Assembly: GCF_048553275.1 (NCBI RefSeq) | Contig: NZ_JBLZMW010000018.1 | Span: forward strand, 1 to 64,000 | Direction: 5' to 3' | From: Pacificoceanicola sp048553275 | GTDB taxonomy: Bacteria; Pseudomonadota; Alphaproteobacteria; Rhodobacterales; Rhodobacteraceae | Length of the DNA: 64,000 bases | Made by a program: the position numbers and the translations under genes | Notes under the pieces: generated by a model | Databases searched by the model: none | What the model saw: the letters and a program-made list of their open reading frames with translations, nothing else | What the model was told of the DNA's origin: nothing | Shown here: positions 51,031 through 59,697 of the stretch, piece after piece | Position numbering within the stretch: position 1 is the stretch's first letter | Layout of the letters: every line of letters starts with the position of its first letter

Positions 51031-51530
51031 ATCAACGCTTCGGCTTTGGCCAGGTCGGCCTTGTCCTCGGTGTTGTGGTCCAGCCCGAGGTAGTTCAGCG
51101 CGGGCGCCAGAACCTCGGTCGGGGAATCCAGCAGGGCAATGGCGCAATCGGCCAGGTTCGCCGCCGTGTCGGGATCGTTGACGTCCAACACCTTGAGGAT
51201 TGTCGGATCCAGGTTGCCGTAGTTCGACAGGGAGTCATTTGGGAATCTCGTGGAACACACCGGCAATGATCTGGCGCGCCATGAATTCGATCGACGGCAC
51301 GACCACTTCGTATCCGGTCGCCCCGGTCAGCAGCTTGGCTTCCAGAACATCGTTGGCGTCGAACACGTCGTAGTTGACCGAATTGCCGGTTTCCGCCTCG
51401 AAATTGGCGATCATGTCTTCGGCAATGTAGTCGGACCTATCATAGATGTTCAGCTCGTTGCTTTGAGCGGTTGCAAGCTGTGTGCAGCCAAGGACCGCGA
51501 GGGCAGCTGTCGATAAGAGCCTCGTAGAAT
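51030..51530 (-). pseudogene. potF: Polyamine ABC binding protein (PotF/PotD-like), decayed
   Basis: The N-terminal part reads LLSTAALAVLGCTQLATAQ, then ELNIYDRSDYIAEDMIANFE and VVPSIEFMARQIIAGVFHEI, the pattern of putrescine/spermidine binding proteins. At about 51238 an extra T in CCCAAATGACTCC breaks the frame (IPK-stop); removing it restores IPKDSLSNYGNLDPTILKVL. The middle is deleted (DVNDP joins ANLADCAIALLD) and the end ALNYLGLDHNTEDKADLAKA runs into livM. The start codon is also missing. Confidence 0.78.
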
Positions 51531-51688
51531 TCTTCCCTGTTGTCGGAAGGGTTCGGCCAGATGATCCCTGTCCGGGCCGCTATTCCGTCGCGTGGAGTTG
51601 GCTCTAGGTCTTTGGTTTTTTGGTGTTTTCCGAAACCTGAGAGGGTGCTGGGCGCCCAGGGTGTCGAGGCTCCGGACCCGCGGCAGGA

Positions 51689-52998
51689 TCAAACGCCAAG
51701 TTTGTCGCGCAGCCCGTACCACCACGACCCGATCACCGAATACGGCACACGGAAGGTGCGCCCGCCGGGGAACGGATACCAAGGCAGGCCCGCAAAGACG
51801 TCATAGCGCCTGAGGTCGCCGTCGATCGCTTCGGACAGGATCCGCCCGAAGGAATGCGTGCCCGTCACGCCGTGGCCGCTGTAGCCATGGGCGAATTAGG
51901 TGTTCTTGCCGATGCGCCCCATTTGCGGTACGCGGGTAAAGGACAGGGCGAAATTGCCGCTCCAGGTGTATTCGACCTCGATGCCTTTGAGTTCCAGGCA
52001 GATCTTGTAGAGGTTGCGGCGCAGCTTGTGCTGAATGTTGAGATCATCCGTGCCGCCATAGACAGAGCCGCCACCGATCAGCAGGCGCTTGTCACCGGAC
52101 AGGCGATAGTAATCGGGGATATAGCGGATATCCTCGACGCAATGATCGGATGGCAGCAGGCGTTTGGTCAGATCATCCTCCAGAGGACGGGTGGCCATGA
52201 TCTGCGTCGTCACAGGCATGACGCGCCATGTCAGCGTCGGCACAACGCCGCCCAGATAGGCATGCCGCAAATCACCAGCGTCTTGCAGATGATCTTGCCT
52301 TTGACGGTGTGGACAACCGGGCGCTGCGCCTCTGCATCAACAGAGGTGACCGGCGATATTTCGTAGATGGTGCCGCCGAGGCTCTCGAAGGCTTTCGCTT
52401 CTCCTTCGGCGAAGTTCAGCGGATGGATATGTCGGCCTTTGTGGTTGACCTGACCGCCGATATACATGTCCGAACCGATGTGTTCGCGGATTCCGTCACG
52501 CCCGACCGTCTCCTGACAGTCGATCCTGTAGCTCTGCCAAAGCTTCTGACGCCCTTCCAGCTCTTTCATGTCCGCCGGTGTGATCGCGGCCAGGATGTTG
52601 CCCTTCTTCAGGTCACAGTTGATCCCGCAGGTGGCCACCCGCTCGAGGATGATATCGCCGTCTTCGGTCACAAGGCTGGCCACGAACCCTGCCGTGTCCT
52701 CCCCGAACTACTTGCCGATCTTTTGCAAGCTGGCGTTCAGACCATTGACGATCTGGCGGCCGTTGAGCCCCCAGGCGCCCCAGCCGACCCGAGCACCTTC
52801 GACGATCACGACACTATAGCCCTTTTCAGCCAGATGCAGCGCGGTCGACAGCCCGGAAAATTCTGCGCCGATCACGCAGACATCAATTTCTTTCTGCCCG
52901 ATCAACTCCGGACGCTGCCGGTTCGGGTTCGCTGTTGCCGCGTACAGGCTGCCAGTATGGGCACCGTTTCCGGAATAAGTCTTGGTCATTGCGTTCAT
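51689..52998 (-). pseudogene. puuB: Gamma-glutamylputrescine oxidase-like flavoenzyme (PuuB), broken
   Basis: About 437 codons of full-length DAO/PuuB-type oxidase from ATG 52998 (GGAGGG upstream): SLYAATANPNRQRPEL, FAD motif CVIGAEFSGLSTALHLAEKG (second glycine changed to Glu), GRQIVNGLNASLQKIGK, later IHPLNFAEGEAKAFESLGG and the C-terminal FAHGYSGHGVTGTHSFGRIL. Lesions: TAG at 52708-52710 (Gln codon in KQFGEDTAGF), frame change at about 52265, TAA at 51896-51898. It would have oxidised gamma-glutamylputrescine, fitting the neighbouring polyamine-binding remnant. Confidence 0.8.
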
Positions 52999-53116
52999 GG
53001 CGCCCTCCATCTGAAGCTGTATAACTATATGCTATATTTGAGTTTTAGTGACAGCATATGGCTTTGAGTCAACCGCAGGTCGCGCTACGATCGGGGAGAA
53101 CTTCAACGGGCCACTC

Positions 53117-53812
53117 ATGTATCAAACTGACATCGCGATCCCCGACGTCGCTCAATCTCCCGAGATGACGACACAGGAATATGCCTATCTGCGACTGCGA
53201 AAGGCGATCATGGTGGGGGCTTTCCCGCCGGGGCACAAATTGACGATTCGCGGGTTGGCGCAGGACTTGGGCCTGTCCCAAACGCCCATCCGCGCGGCTG
53301 TGCGCCGGTTGAACTCTGAAAGCGCCATCGAGGTGCTGGGCAATCGCCGGTTACGCGTGCCGGTCATGACCCCTGGTCGTTTCGAGGAACTGGTGCAGCT
53401 GCGCACAGTTCTGGAACTTCATGCCAGCGCGCGAAGCCTGCCTTATGTCTCTGACATCATGATCGAAATGATGGATGAGATCGACAGGCGGCTGGATGCC
53501 TCCGTCGGTGACAATTATCCGGTCGAAATGACCCGGCTCAACCATGATTTTCACCGTGTGCTCTATTGTCTCAATCCCGATCAGGCGGTCATGCCATTGG
53601 TCGAGAGTGTCTGGCTTCAGCTCGGCCCATTTCAGCGTCAGGTGATGGTCACCCACAAATCGCACTACAGTATCGATCGCCACAAAGAGATCCTTGCCGC
53701 CCTTGGGAGGCGCGACATAGAGGCGCTATCGGTTGCGCTCGTCGCCGACATTCAGGACGGGCTAGCCTTGGCGGGCAAGGACACGTTGCGCACGGCTATG
53801 GGGCCAGAGTGA
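53117..53812 (+). CDS. GntR-family regulator (FCD type) beside the decayed polyamine genes
   Basis: A 231-residue GntR protein: winged helix YLRLRKAIMVGAFPPGHKLT ... GLAQDLGLSQTPIRAAVRRL near residues 20-70, then an all-helical FCD ligand domain with metal-site histidines (LNHDFHRVLY, HYSIDRHKEIL). ATG 53117 is chosen; an in-frame GTG at 53048 would add 23 non-conserved residues. It is divergent from the broken oxidase and therefore probably its former regulator. Unlike its neighbours it has no visible lesion. Confidence 0.8.
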   Translation: MYQTDIAIPDVAQSPEMTTQEYAYLRLRKAIMVGAFPPGHKLTIRGLAQDLGLSQTPIRAAVRRLNSESAIEVLGNRRLRVPVMTPGRFEELVQLRTVLELHASARSLPYVSDIMIEMMDEIDRRLDASVGDNYPVEMTRLNHDFHRVLYCLNPDQAVMPLVESVWLQLGPFQRQVMVTHKSHYSIDRHKEILAALGRRDIEALSVALVADIQDGLALAGKDTLRTAMGPE

Positions 53813-53856
53813 CGTTCACTTTTTTCTGAAACATTCACCAACAGCGCGAGGCTGGC

Positions 53857-53897
53857 CCCGCCGGTTTCGTGTGCCACGAATCCGGCGGGTTCCTTTT
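53857..53897 (+). terminator. Intrinsic terminator after the GntR gene
   Basis: CCCGCCGG-T-TTCGTG pairs with CACGAA-T-CCGGCGGG around a 3-base loop (one T-T mismatch) and is followed by TTCCTTTT. A strong terminator 45 bases after the GntR stop. Confidence 0.85.
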
Positions 53898-54008
53898 AAA
53901 GGCACCGTCAGGCTCCTCTCGGCGTAGCCCTCCGGCTGTCCGCTCGTGTGCACAGTTGGTCCAAAGCACCGAGGCATTGGCGCGGGCGCGCACAAAAGGT
54001 TCATGAAA

Positions 54009-54026
54009 CCGTCACGCCGCCGTTAC
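54009..54026 (+). promoter_or_regulatory. Pho-box candidate upstream of the phytase-like gene
   Basis: CCGTCAC-GCCG-CCGTTAC resembles two CTGTCAT-like PhoB half-sites at 11-base spacing, 53 bases before the start codon. Each half deviates at two or three positions, so support is moderate; the gene's likely role in phosphorus acquisition fits. Confidence 0.45.
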
Positions 54027-54079
54027 ATGCCGCCTGAAGAAAGGCCGCCGATTGCCATAATCCGAGAAAGCAGACAACG

Positions 54080-56230
54080 ATGATCCGGACCCTAACGCCC
54101 ATGGTCTCTGTTCTGGCGCTGGCCGCCGCCGGCGCGCAGGCGCAAGAGATGAACTTCAACCGCGTATCCAGCTTTGCGACGCCGCTGAACAACGCAGAAC
54201 GTTCCGGCGAAGAAAGCTCGGCCGAGATCATCGGCGCGTCGGGCGATGGCATGACGCTGGTCTACACCGACAGCCCGCTGGGCGTGATCGGCCTGATTGA
54301 CATTACCGACCCGCTCGATCCCAAACCCAAAGGCAACCTGGACGTGGGTGGCGAGCCGACCTCGGTCACCGTTATCGGCAATACGGCGTTCGTTGCTGTG
54401 AACACATCGGAAAGCTATGTGAAGCCCTCGGGCAAGCTTCTGGCCGTGGACATGGTCAGCATGGCCATCACCGGGGAATGCGATCTGGGCGGTCAGCCGG
54501 ATTCCACCGCGCATGATGATGCAGGCCGCTTTGTGGTCGTTGCCATCGAGAACGAGCGCGACGAAGATCTGGGCGATGGCCGCGTGGGCCAGATGCCTGC
54601 GGGTTGGGTGTCGAAGGTCTCCATCACCGATGGGGTGATGGATTGTGACATCCAGACCATCGACATGAGCGGCCTGGCCGAGATCGCGCCCGAGGATCCC
54701 GAACCGGAATTCGTGGACGTGAATGCCCTTGGCGAAATCGTCGTGACGATGCAGGAAAACAACGAGATGGTGGTGATCGGCGCTGATGGCGCGGTCATGA
54801 ACCATTTCTCTGCAGGGTCCGTCAATCTGGAGGGCATCGACGCCACGGACGAACGCGCCGCGCTGATCTTTACCGAAAATCAACCGGATCGTCTGCGTGA
54901 GCCCGATGGCGTGCAGTGGATCGACGATGACCATTTCATGATCGCCAACGAAGGCGACATGGATGGCGGGTCGCGCAGCGCGACGGTGTTCCACAAGGAT
55001 GGCACGCTGGTTTGGGAGTCCGGAAATGCGTTCGAGACGCCGGTCATTCAGGCGGGCCACTACCCGGACAAGCGGTCGGACGCCAAGGGCGTGGAACCCG
55101 AAGGCATGGAAGTCGCGACATTCGGGGACAAGACCTATGCGTTCGTTCTGACCGAGCGGTCCTCGACTGTGCAGGTTTATGACGTGAGCGACCCGGCGAA
55201 CCCGGTCTACAAGCAACTGCTGCCGACCGCGATCGCCCCGGAGGGCGCGATTGCCATTCCGGAACGCGGGTTGCTGGCGGTGGCGAATGAAGCCGACCTG
55301 ATTGAAGACGGCGGCGTGCGCTCGCATGTAACGCTTTATGACTATCAGGCCGCGGCCGCGAGCTATCCGACCCTGACGTCCGAAGGGGCCGACACGCTGA
55401 TCGGCTGGGGTGCGATTTCCGGCATGGTCGCGGAAAACGGCATGATCTACGCGGTCAACGACAGTTTTTACGGCTATCAGCCGCGCATCTTCGAGATTGA
55501 CCCCTCGCAAAGCCCTGCGCGCATCACCCGCGCCATCGACGTGACACGGGGCGGCCGTCCGGCTCAGAAACTGGACATGGAAGGCATCACCACGGACGGG
55601 AAGGGCGGCTTCTGGTTGGCTTCCGAAGGCCGCACCGACCGGATGATCCCGCACGGGCTCTACCATGTGAACGCCAAAGGCGAGATAAAGGAAGAAGTGC
55701 CGTTCCCGGCGGACCTGCTGGCGTATGAAAAGCGGTTCGGGGCGGAAGGCGTGACCCGCGTGGGCGACACGCTTTGGATCGCCATCCAGCGTAACTGGGG
55801 CGACGACGCGGGCAATGACGTCAAGCTGGTGGCCTACAACACCGAGACCAAGGAATGGGGCGCGGTCACCTACCCGACCGAAGACCCGGAAACCGGCTGG
55901 ATCGGCCTTTCCGAGATCGAGGCCTACGACGGCTGGCTGTACATCATCGAGCGCGACAACCAGATCGGAGCCAACGCCAAGGTCAAGCAACTGACCCGCG
56001 TTTCGCTGGACGGGCTGACGCCCGCCCCGATTGGCGGCGCGCTGCCGGTGGTTGAAAAGGAAGTCGTGCGGGACTTTATCCCCGATCTGGCGGCCTGGGG
56101 CGGCTATATCGTCGACAAGGTCGAGGGCTTTGCGGTGGATGCGGACGGCATCGGCTGGGTATCGACCGACAACGACGGCGTCGATGACAGCTCGGGCGAG
56201 ACGTTCTTCTGGTCGATCGGCAAGATGTAA
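54080..56230 (+). CDS. Secreted phytase-like / phosphatase-associated beta-propeller protein
   Basis: A 716-residue secreted protein with signal peptide (cleavage after AGAQA-Q). The N-terminal half has repeated beta-propeller strands (IGLIDITDPLDPKPKGNLDV, TSVTVIGNTAFVAVNTSE) like the domain found with alkaline phosphatases. The C-terminal half has LDMEGITTDGKGGFWLASEG and later KVEGFAVDADGIGWVSTDND, typical of the esterase-like phytase domain family. It probably hydrolyses phosphate esters outside the cell or in the periplasm. A Pho-box candidate precedes it and ugp genes follow after a terminator. Enzyme activity is inferred. Confidence 0.78.
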   Translation: MIRTLTPMVSVLALAAAGAQAQEMNFNRVSSFATPLNNAERSGEESSAEIIGASGDGMTLVYTDSPLGVIGLIDITDPLDPKPKGNLDVGGEPTSVTVIGNTAFVAVNTSESYVKPSGKLLAVDMVSMAITGECDLGGQPDSTAHDDAGRFVVVAIENERDEDLGDGRVGQMPAGWVSKVSITDGVMDCDIQTIDMSGLAEIAPEDPEPEFVDVNALGEIVVTMQENNEMVVIGADGAVMNHFSAGSVNLEGIDATDERAALIFTENQPDRLREPDGVQWIDDDHFMIANEGDMDGGSRSATVFHKDGTLVWESGNAFETPVIQAGHYPDKRSDAKGVEPEGMEVATFGDKTYAFVLTERSSTVQVYDVSDPANPVYKQLLPTAIAPEGAIAIPERGLLAVANEADLIEDGGVRSHVTLYDYQAAAASYPTLTSEGADTLIGWGAISGMVAENGMIYAVNDSFYGYQPRIFEIDPSQSPARITRAIDVTRGGRPAQKLDMEGITTDGKGGFWLASEGRTDRMIPHGLYHVNAKGEIKEEVPFPADLLAYEKRFGAEGVTRVGDTLWIAIQRNWGDDAGNDVKLVAYNTETKEWGAVTYPTEDPETGWIGLSEIEAYDGWLYIIERDNQIGANAKVKQLTRVSLDGLTPAPIGGALPVVEKEVVRDFIPDLAAWGGYIVDKVEGFAVDADGIGWVSTDNDGVDDSSGETFFWSIGKM

Positions 56231-56254
56231 TCCGGCACCATGACCGGACTGCGG

Positions 56255-56285
56255 CGCGGGGGTCTTTGGCCCCCGCGTTTGCGTT
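56255..56285 (+). terminator. Intrinsic terminator after the phytase-like gene
   Basis: CGCGGGGG and CCCCCGCG form a perfect 8-base stem over a 7-base loop, followed by TTTGCGTTT. Confidence 0.82.
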
Positions 56286-56325
56286 TGGCGGGCGATTTCT
56301 GACCGTATGGTCAGATTTAACGTGG

Positions 56326-56343
56326 CTGTCATGATAGCGTCAA
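56326..56343 (+). promoter_or_regulatory. Pho-box upstream of ugpB
   Basis: CTGTCAT-GATA-GCGTCAA: a perfect first PhoB half-site and a second keeping the central GTCA at the right 11-base spacing, about 100 bases before the ugpB start. ugp operons are classic PhoB targets. Confidence 0.68.
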
Positions 56344-56444
56344 CAGCCCGTTACAAAGCGTTCCTATCGAGTGCGCACTTAGCCACCGGGAGCGTCCTGA
56401 AAAGGCCGCCATACCCGGGGTTCCAACACGGACCGGAGTGTCAC

Positions 56445-57743
56445 ATGAATTTCCTGAAACTGACCGCAGCTTTCGCGCTGACCGCGAATGCTGCATTCGC
56501 TGAAACCGAGATTACCTTCTGGCATGCCATGGGCGGTGCATTGGGTGAGACCGTCAACGCCATTGCCGAAGACTTCAACGCAAGCCAGGACGATTACACG
56601 ATCACCCCGGTCTTCAAGGGCACCTACGAAGAAGCCCTGACCGCCGGCATTGCAGCCTTCCGTGCAGGCGAGCAGCCCAACATCCTGCAGGTGTTCGACG
56701 CTGGCGCCGCCACCGTGATCGGGGCCAAGGGCGCGACGGTTCCGGTGCAGGACCTGCTGGAAACCAATGGCGTCGATTTCGACATCAACGATTACATCTC
56801 GGGCGTGCGGTATTTCTACGCCGACAGCGATGGCAAGATGATCGGGATGCCGTTCAATTCGTCTTCGCCCATCATGTATTACAACGCGGACGCGCTGGAA
56901 GCCGCCGGCGTGACGCCGCCGAAGACCTGGGAAGAATTCCAGACCGTCACTGCCCCCGCTCTGAAAGAGGCCGGTTACACCGCGCTGGCGCAATCGCACC
57001 TGCCGTGGATCTTCACCGAAAACTTCATGTCGCGCCACAACCTGCCGTTTGCGACGAACAACAACGGCTATGACGGTGCGGACGGCACCAAGATCCTGGT
57101 GAACAACGACGCGATCAAGAACCACTTCAAGGCGGTTCGGAGCTGGCAGGACGACGGTTTTTTCGAATGGTTCGGCACCGGCTGGAGCGACAACCAGACG
57201 CCCTTCGAAGAAGGCAAGGTCGCAATCTGGCTGGGGTCTTCGGGATCGTTCGGTGGTCTGGCCAAGAAGGGCCTGCCGTTTGAATTCTCGGCCACCTATC
57301 TGCCCTATTGGGAAGCGGTGACACGCGAGCCCAAGCAGACCTTCATCGGCGGCGCATCGCTGTTTGCGATGGCGGGCAAGTCGGACGAGGAAAACACGGC
57401 CACCGCCGCGTTCTTCGAGTTCCTGACCAAACCGGAAACCCAGGTCTTCTGGCACAAGGAAACCGGCTACGTTCCGATCACCACCGCTGCCTACGATCTT
57501 GCGAAGGCTGAGGGCTATTACCAAGAGGCCCCCGCCGCAGAGGTTGGCATTCAACAGCTCTCGCTGCCTGCAGGTGAAAACACCAAAGGGTATCGCATGG
57601 GCTTCTACGTCCAGATCCGCGACGTGATGAACCGTGAATACGGCCGCATCCTGACCGGCGAGACCGACGTGGACACCGCGTTCGCCAACATCGAAGAGGA
57701 AGCCAACGGCCTGCTGGCCCGCTTTGCCAAGACTCAGAACTAA
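56445..57743 (+). CDS. ugpB: sn-Glycerol-3-phosphate/phosphodiester ABC binding protein
   Basis: A 432-residue binding protein with signal peptide (FLKLTAAFALTANAAFA-E). The mature start ETEITFWHAMGGALGETVNA is the UgpB hallmark, and later YKAFNGG-like segments and TKPETQVFWHKETGYVPIT are conserved. CGGAG precedes ATG 56445. Binds glycerol 3-phosphate or glycerophosphodiesters in the periplasm as a phosphorus source. Confidence 0.9.
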   Translation: MNFLKLTAAFALTANAAFAETEITFWHAMGGALGETVNAIAEDFNASQDDYTITPVFKGTYEEALTAGIAAFRAGEQPNILQVFDAGAATVIGAKGATVPVQDLLETNGVDFDINDYISGVRYFYADSDGKMIGMPFNSSSPIMYYNADALEAAGVTPPKTWEEFQTVTAPALKEAGYTALAQSHLPWIFTENFMSRHNLPFATNNNGYDGADGTKILVNNDAIKNHFKAVRSWQDDGFFEWFGTGWSDNQTPFEEGKVAIWLGSSGSFGGLAKKGLPFEFSATYLPYWEAVTREPKQTFIGGASLFAMAGKSDEENTATAAFFEFLTKPETQVFWHKETGYVPITTAAYDLAKAEGYYQEAPAAEVGIQQLSLPAGENTKGYRMGFYVQIRDVMNREYGRILTGETDVDTAFANIEEEANGLLARFAKTQN

Positions 57744-57764
57744 GCGTCTCCTTCAACGAGGCGC

Positions 57765-57790
57765 GGCGGCTGCGGGCATCCGTAGCCGCC
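57765..57790 (+). other. Stem-loop between ugpB and ugpA
   Basis: GGCGGCT-G-CGG pairs with CCG-T-AGCCGCC over GCAT (11 base pairs with one G-T). No T-run follows; such stems protect the 3' end of the binding-protein part of the message and allow it to outnumber the permease. Confidence 0.6.
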
Positions 57791-57827
57791 ACCCCTTTCA
57801 AGACCCCAATTCAAAACAAGGTCCGCC

Positions 57828-58709
57828 ATGAAACGCGCAGGGTTCACGATCAAATGGTTGCCGGTGTTGCTGCTGGTGCCGCAGTTGTCGATCATCATCG
57901 TTTTCTTTTACTGGCCTGCCGCCCATGCGGTGCAGTCTTCGTTCTACCTTGAAGATCCGTTTGGCTTTGGCTCGACCTACGTCGGACTGGAGAATTACAC
58001 CGACCTTGCGGGCAATTCCGAATACCGCCGGATCGCGTGGTTCACGCTGGTCTTTACGGCTTTGGTCACGTTCTTTTCCTTGGGGCTGGCGCTGTTGCTG
58101 GCCGTCAAGGCCGACAAGGTGATCCGGGGCGCACGCAGCTATCGCACGCTTATCATGTGGGTCTATGCCGTCGCGCCGCCCGTGGCCGGGTTCATCGGCG
58201 TGATGATGTTCAACCAAAGCTGGGGGCCGCTGACGCGGTTGGCGCAGACGTTTGGTCATGATTTCCTGCTGGGCGTGAACTACACTGACACGGCCTTTGC
58301 CATGGTGCTGGTCTCCGTCTGGAAACAAGTGCCGGTCAATTTCATCTTCTTCCTGTCGGGCCTGCAATCCATTCCGAAATCCGTGCGCGAGGCGGCGCTG
58401 ATCGACAACCGCAGCGCCAGCGGACGGTTCTGGGATGTGACCTTTCCGCTGCTGGCGCCGACCGGGTTTTTCCTGTTGATCATTAACATCACCTACGCAC
58501 TGTTCGATACGTTCGGCGTGATCGACACTCTTGTGAAGGGCGAGCCGGGCAACAACCCGATGACGCTGGTCTACAAGGTCTACGTCGATGGGTTCCGGGG
58601 CAGTGACCTTGGCGGATCATCGGCGCAGTCTGTGGTGCTGATGGTGCTCGTTCTTGCGCTGACCGTGTTTCAATTCCGGCTGGTCGAACGCCGCATCCAT
58701 TACACGTGA
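57828..58709 (+). CDS. ugpA: Glycerol-3-phosphate ABC transporter permease UgpA
   Basis: A 293-residue permease with six helices. WLPVLLLVPQLSIIIVFFYW opens the protein; EAALIDNRSASGRFWDVTFP is the ATPase-coupling EAA loop. 84 bases after ugpB. Confidence 0.9.
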   Translation: MKRAGFTIKWLPVLLLVPQLSIIIVFFYWPAAHAVQSSFYLEDPFGFGSTYVGLENYTDLAGNSEYRRIAWFTLVFTALVTFFSLGLALLLAVKADKVIRGARSYRTLIMWVYAVAPPVAGFIGVMMFNQSWGPLTRLAQTFGHDFLLGVNYTDTAFAMVLVSVWKQVPVNFIFFLSGLQSIPKSVREAALIDNRSASGRFWDVTFPLLAPTGFFLLIINITYALFDTFGVIDTLVKGEPGNNPMTLVYKVYVDGFRGSDLGGSSAQSVVLMVLVLALTVFQFRLVERRIHYT

Positions 58710-58751
58710 GAGTGCCTTGTACCCCTATCACTTCGCTACTTGAGGCTTGTC

Positions 58752-59657
58752 ATGACGGACGCCAATGCCGCGGTGCTTGCCGCTTCCCCCGCCAAAAATC
58801 GCCGCAGCCGGCGCCTTCGCCCGGCAACGGTGATCGACCATGTTATCCTGACGCTTGGTGCGCTGTTCATGATGGTTCCGCTGCTGATGGTTTTGCAAAT
58901 CACCTCCATGCCCGATGTCGAAGTCATCAAGCACGGGCCGACGCTCCAGATCGGTGACCAGTTTGACGACAACCTGAACAAGGCGATGTTCGAGGCATCG
59001 GGGTTTTCCGGGGAAAACACCGGGATGAACATGCTGAAGAACTCGTTCATTCTCGGGATCGGCTTTGCCGTTGGCAAGATCGTGATCGGGATGCTGGCGG
59101 CCTATGCCATTGTCTACTTCCGGCTGCGATTTGCCACGTTGGCGTTCTGGGTGATCTTCACCACGCTCTTGTTGCCGTTGGAGGTGCGCATCCTGCCATC
59201 CTACGAGGTCGTGCAACGGCTGGGGATGCTGAACACCTATCAGGGGCTGATCGTGCCGCTGATCGCGTCTGCAACGGCGACATTCTTTTTCCGGCAGTTC
59301 TTTCGATCCGTCCCGGAAGAACTGGTCGAAGCCGCGCGGATCGACGGGGCAGGGCCGGTGAAATTCTTCGTCGATATCCTCGTGCCGCTGTCGCAGACCA
59401 TGATCGCTGCGATGTTCATCATCATGTTCGTCTATGGCTGGAACCAATATCTGTGGCCCACGATGATCACGACCGAAGAAGACATGTTCACCCTCGTGCG
59501 CGGGATCAAGCAGATCACGCAGGTGATGGAAGGCAACCGTATCCCCGAATATGGCCGCGCCAACATGCTGGCGATCATTGCAATCATCCCGCCGGTTTTC
59601 GTGGTGATTTTCTTCCAGAGCTGGTTCGTCAAGGGTCTGACGGAATCCGACAAGTAA
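58752..59657 (+). CDS. ugpE: Glycerol-3-phosphate ABC transporter permease UgpE
   Basis: A 301-residue permease; EAARIDGAGPVKFFVDILVP is the coupling loop and MIAAMFIIMFVYGWNQYLWP is a strongly conserved UgpE segment. ATG 58752 has GAGG six bases upstream; the in-frame TTG at 58740 is less likely. Confidence 0.9.
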   Translation: MTDANAAVLAASPAKNRRSRRLRPATVIDHVILTLGALFMMVPLLMVLQITSMPDVEVIKHGPTLQIGDQFDDNLNKAMFEASGFSGENTGMNMLKNSFILGIGFAVGKIVIGMLAAYAIVYFRLRFATLAFWVIFTTLLLPLEVRILPSYEVVQRLGMLNTYQGLIVPLIASATATFFFRQFFRSVPEELVEAARIDGAGPVKFFVDILVPLSQTMIAAMFIIMFVYGWNQYLWPTMITTEEDMFTLVRGIKQITQVMEGNRIPEYGRANMLAIIAIIPPVFVVIFFQSWFVKGLTESDK

Positions 59658-59697
59658 GAGCCCCCAAGAAGCCAACAAGTGGCAGGGCTAAAAAGGA

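Noticed and set aside
46491..53000. Treating the broken genes as sequencing errors
   Set aside because: Besides single-base frameshifts there are internal deletions, catalytic-residue changes and lost starts in eight adjacent genes, too many for random error, while neighbours on both sides are clean.
54092..56332. A 746-codon open frame on the minus strand opposite the phytase-like gene
   Set aside because: It is antisense to a gene with signal peptide and recognisable domains; composition (many His, Arg, Asp) is the usual mirror of GC-rich codons.
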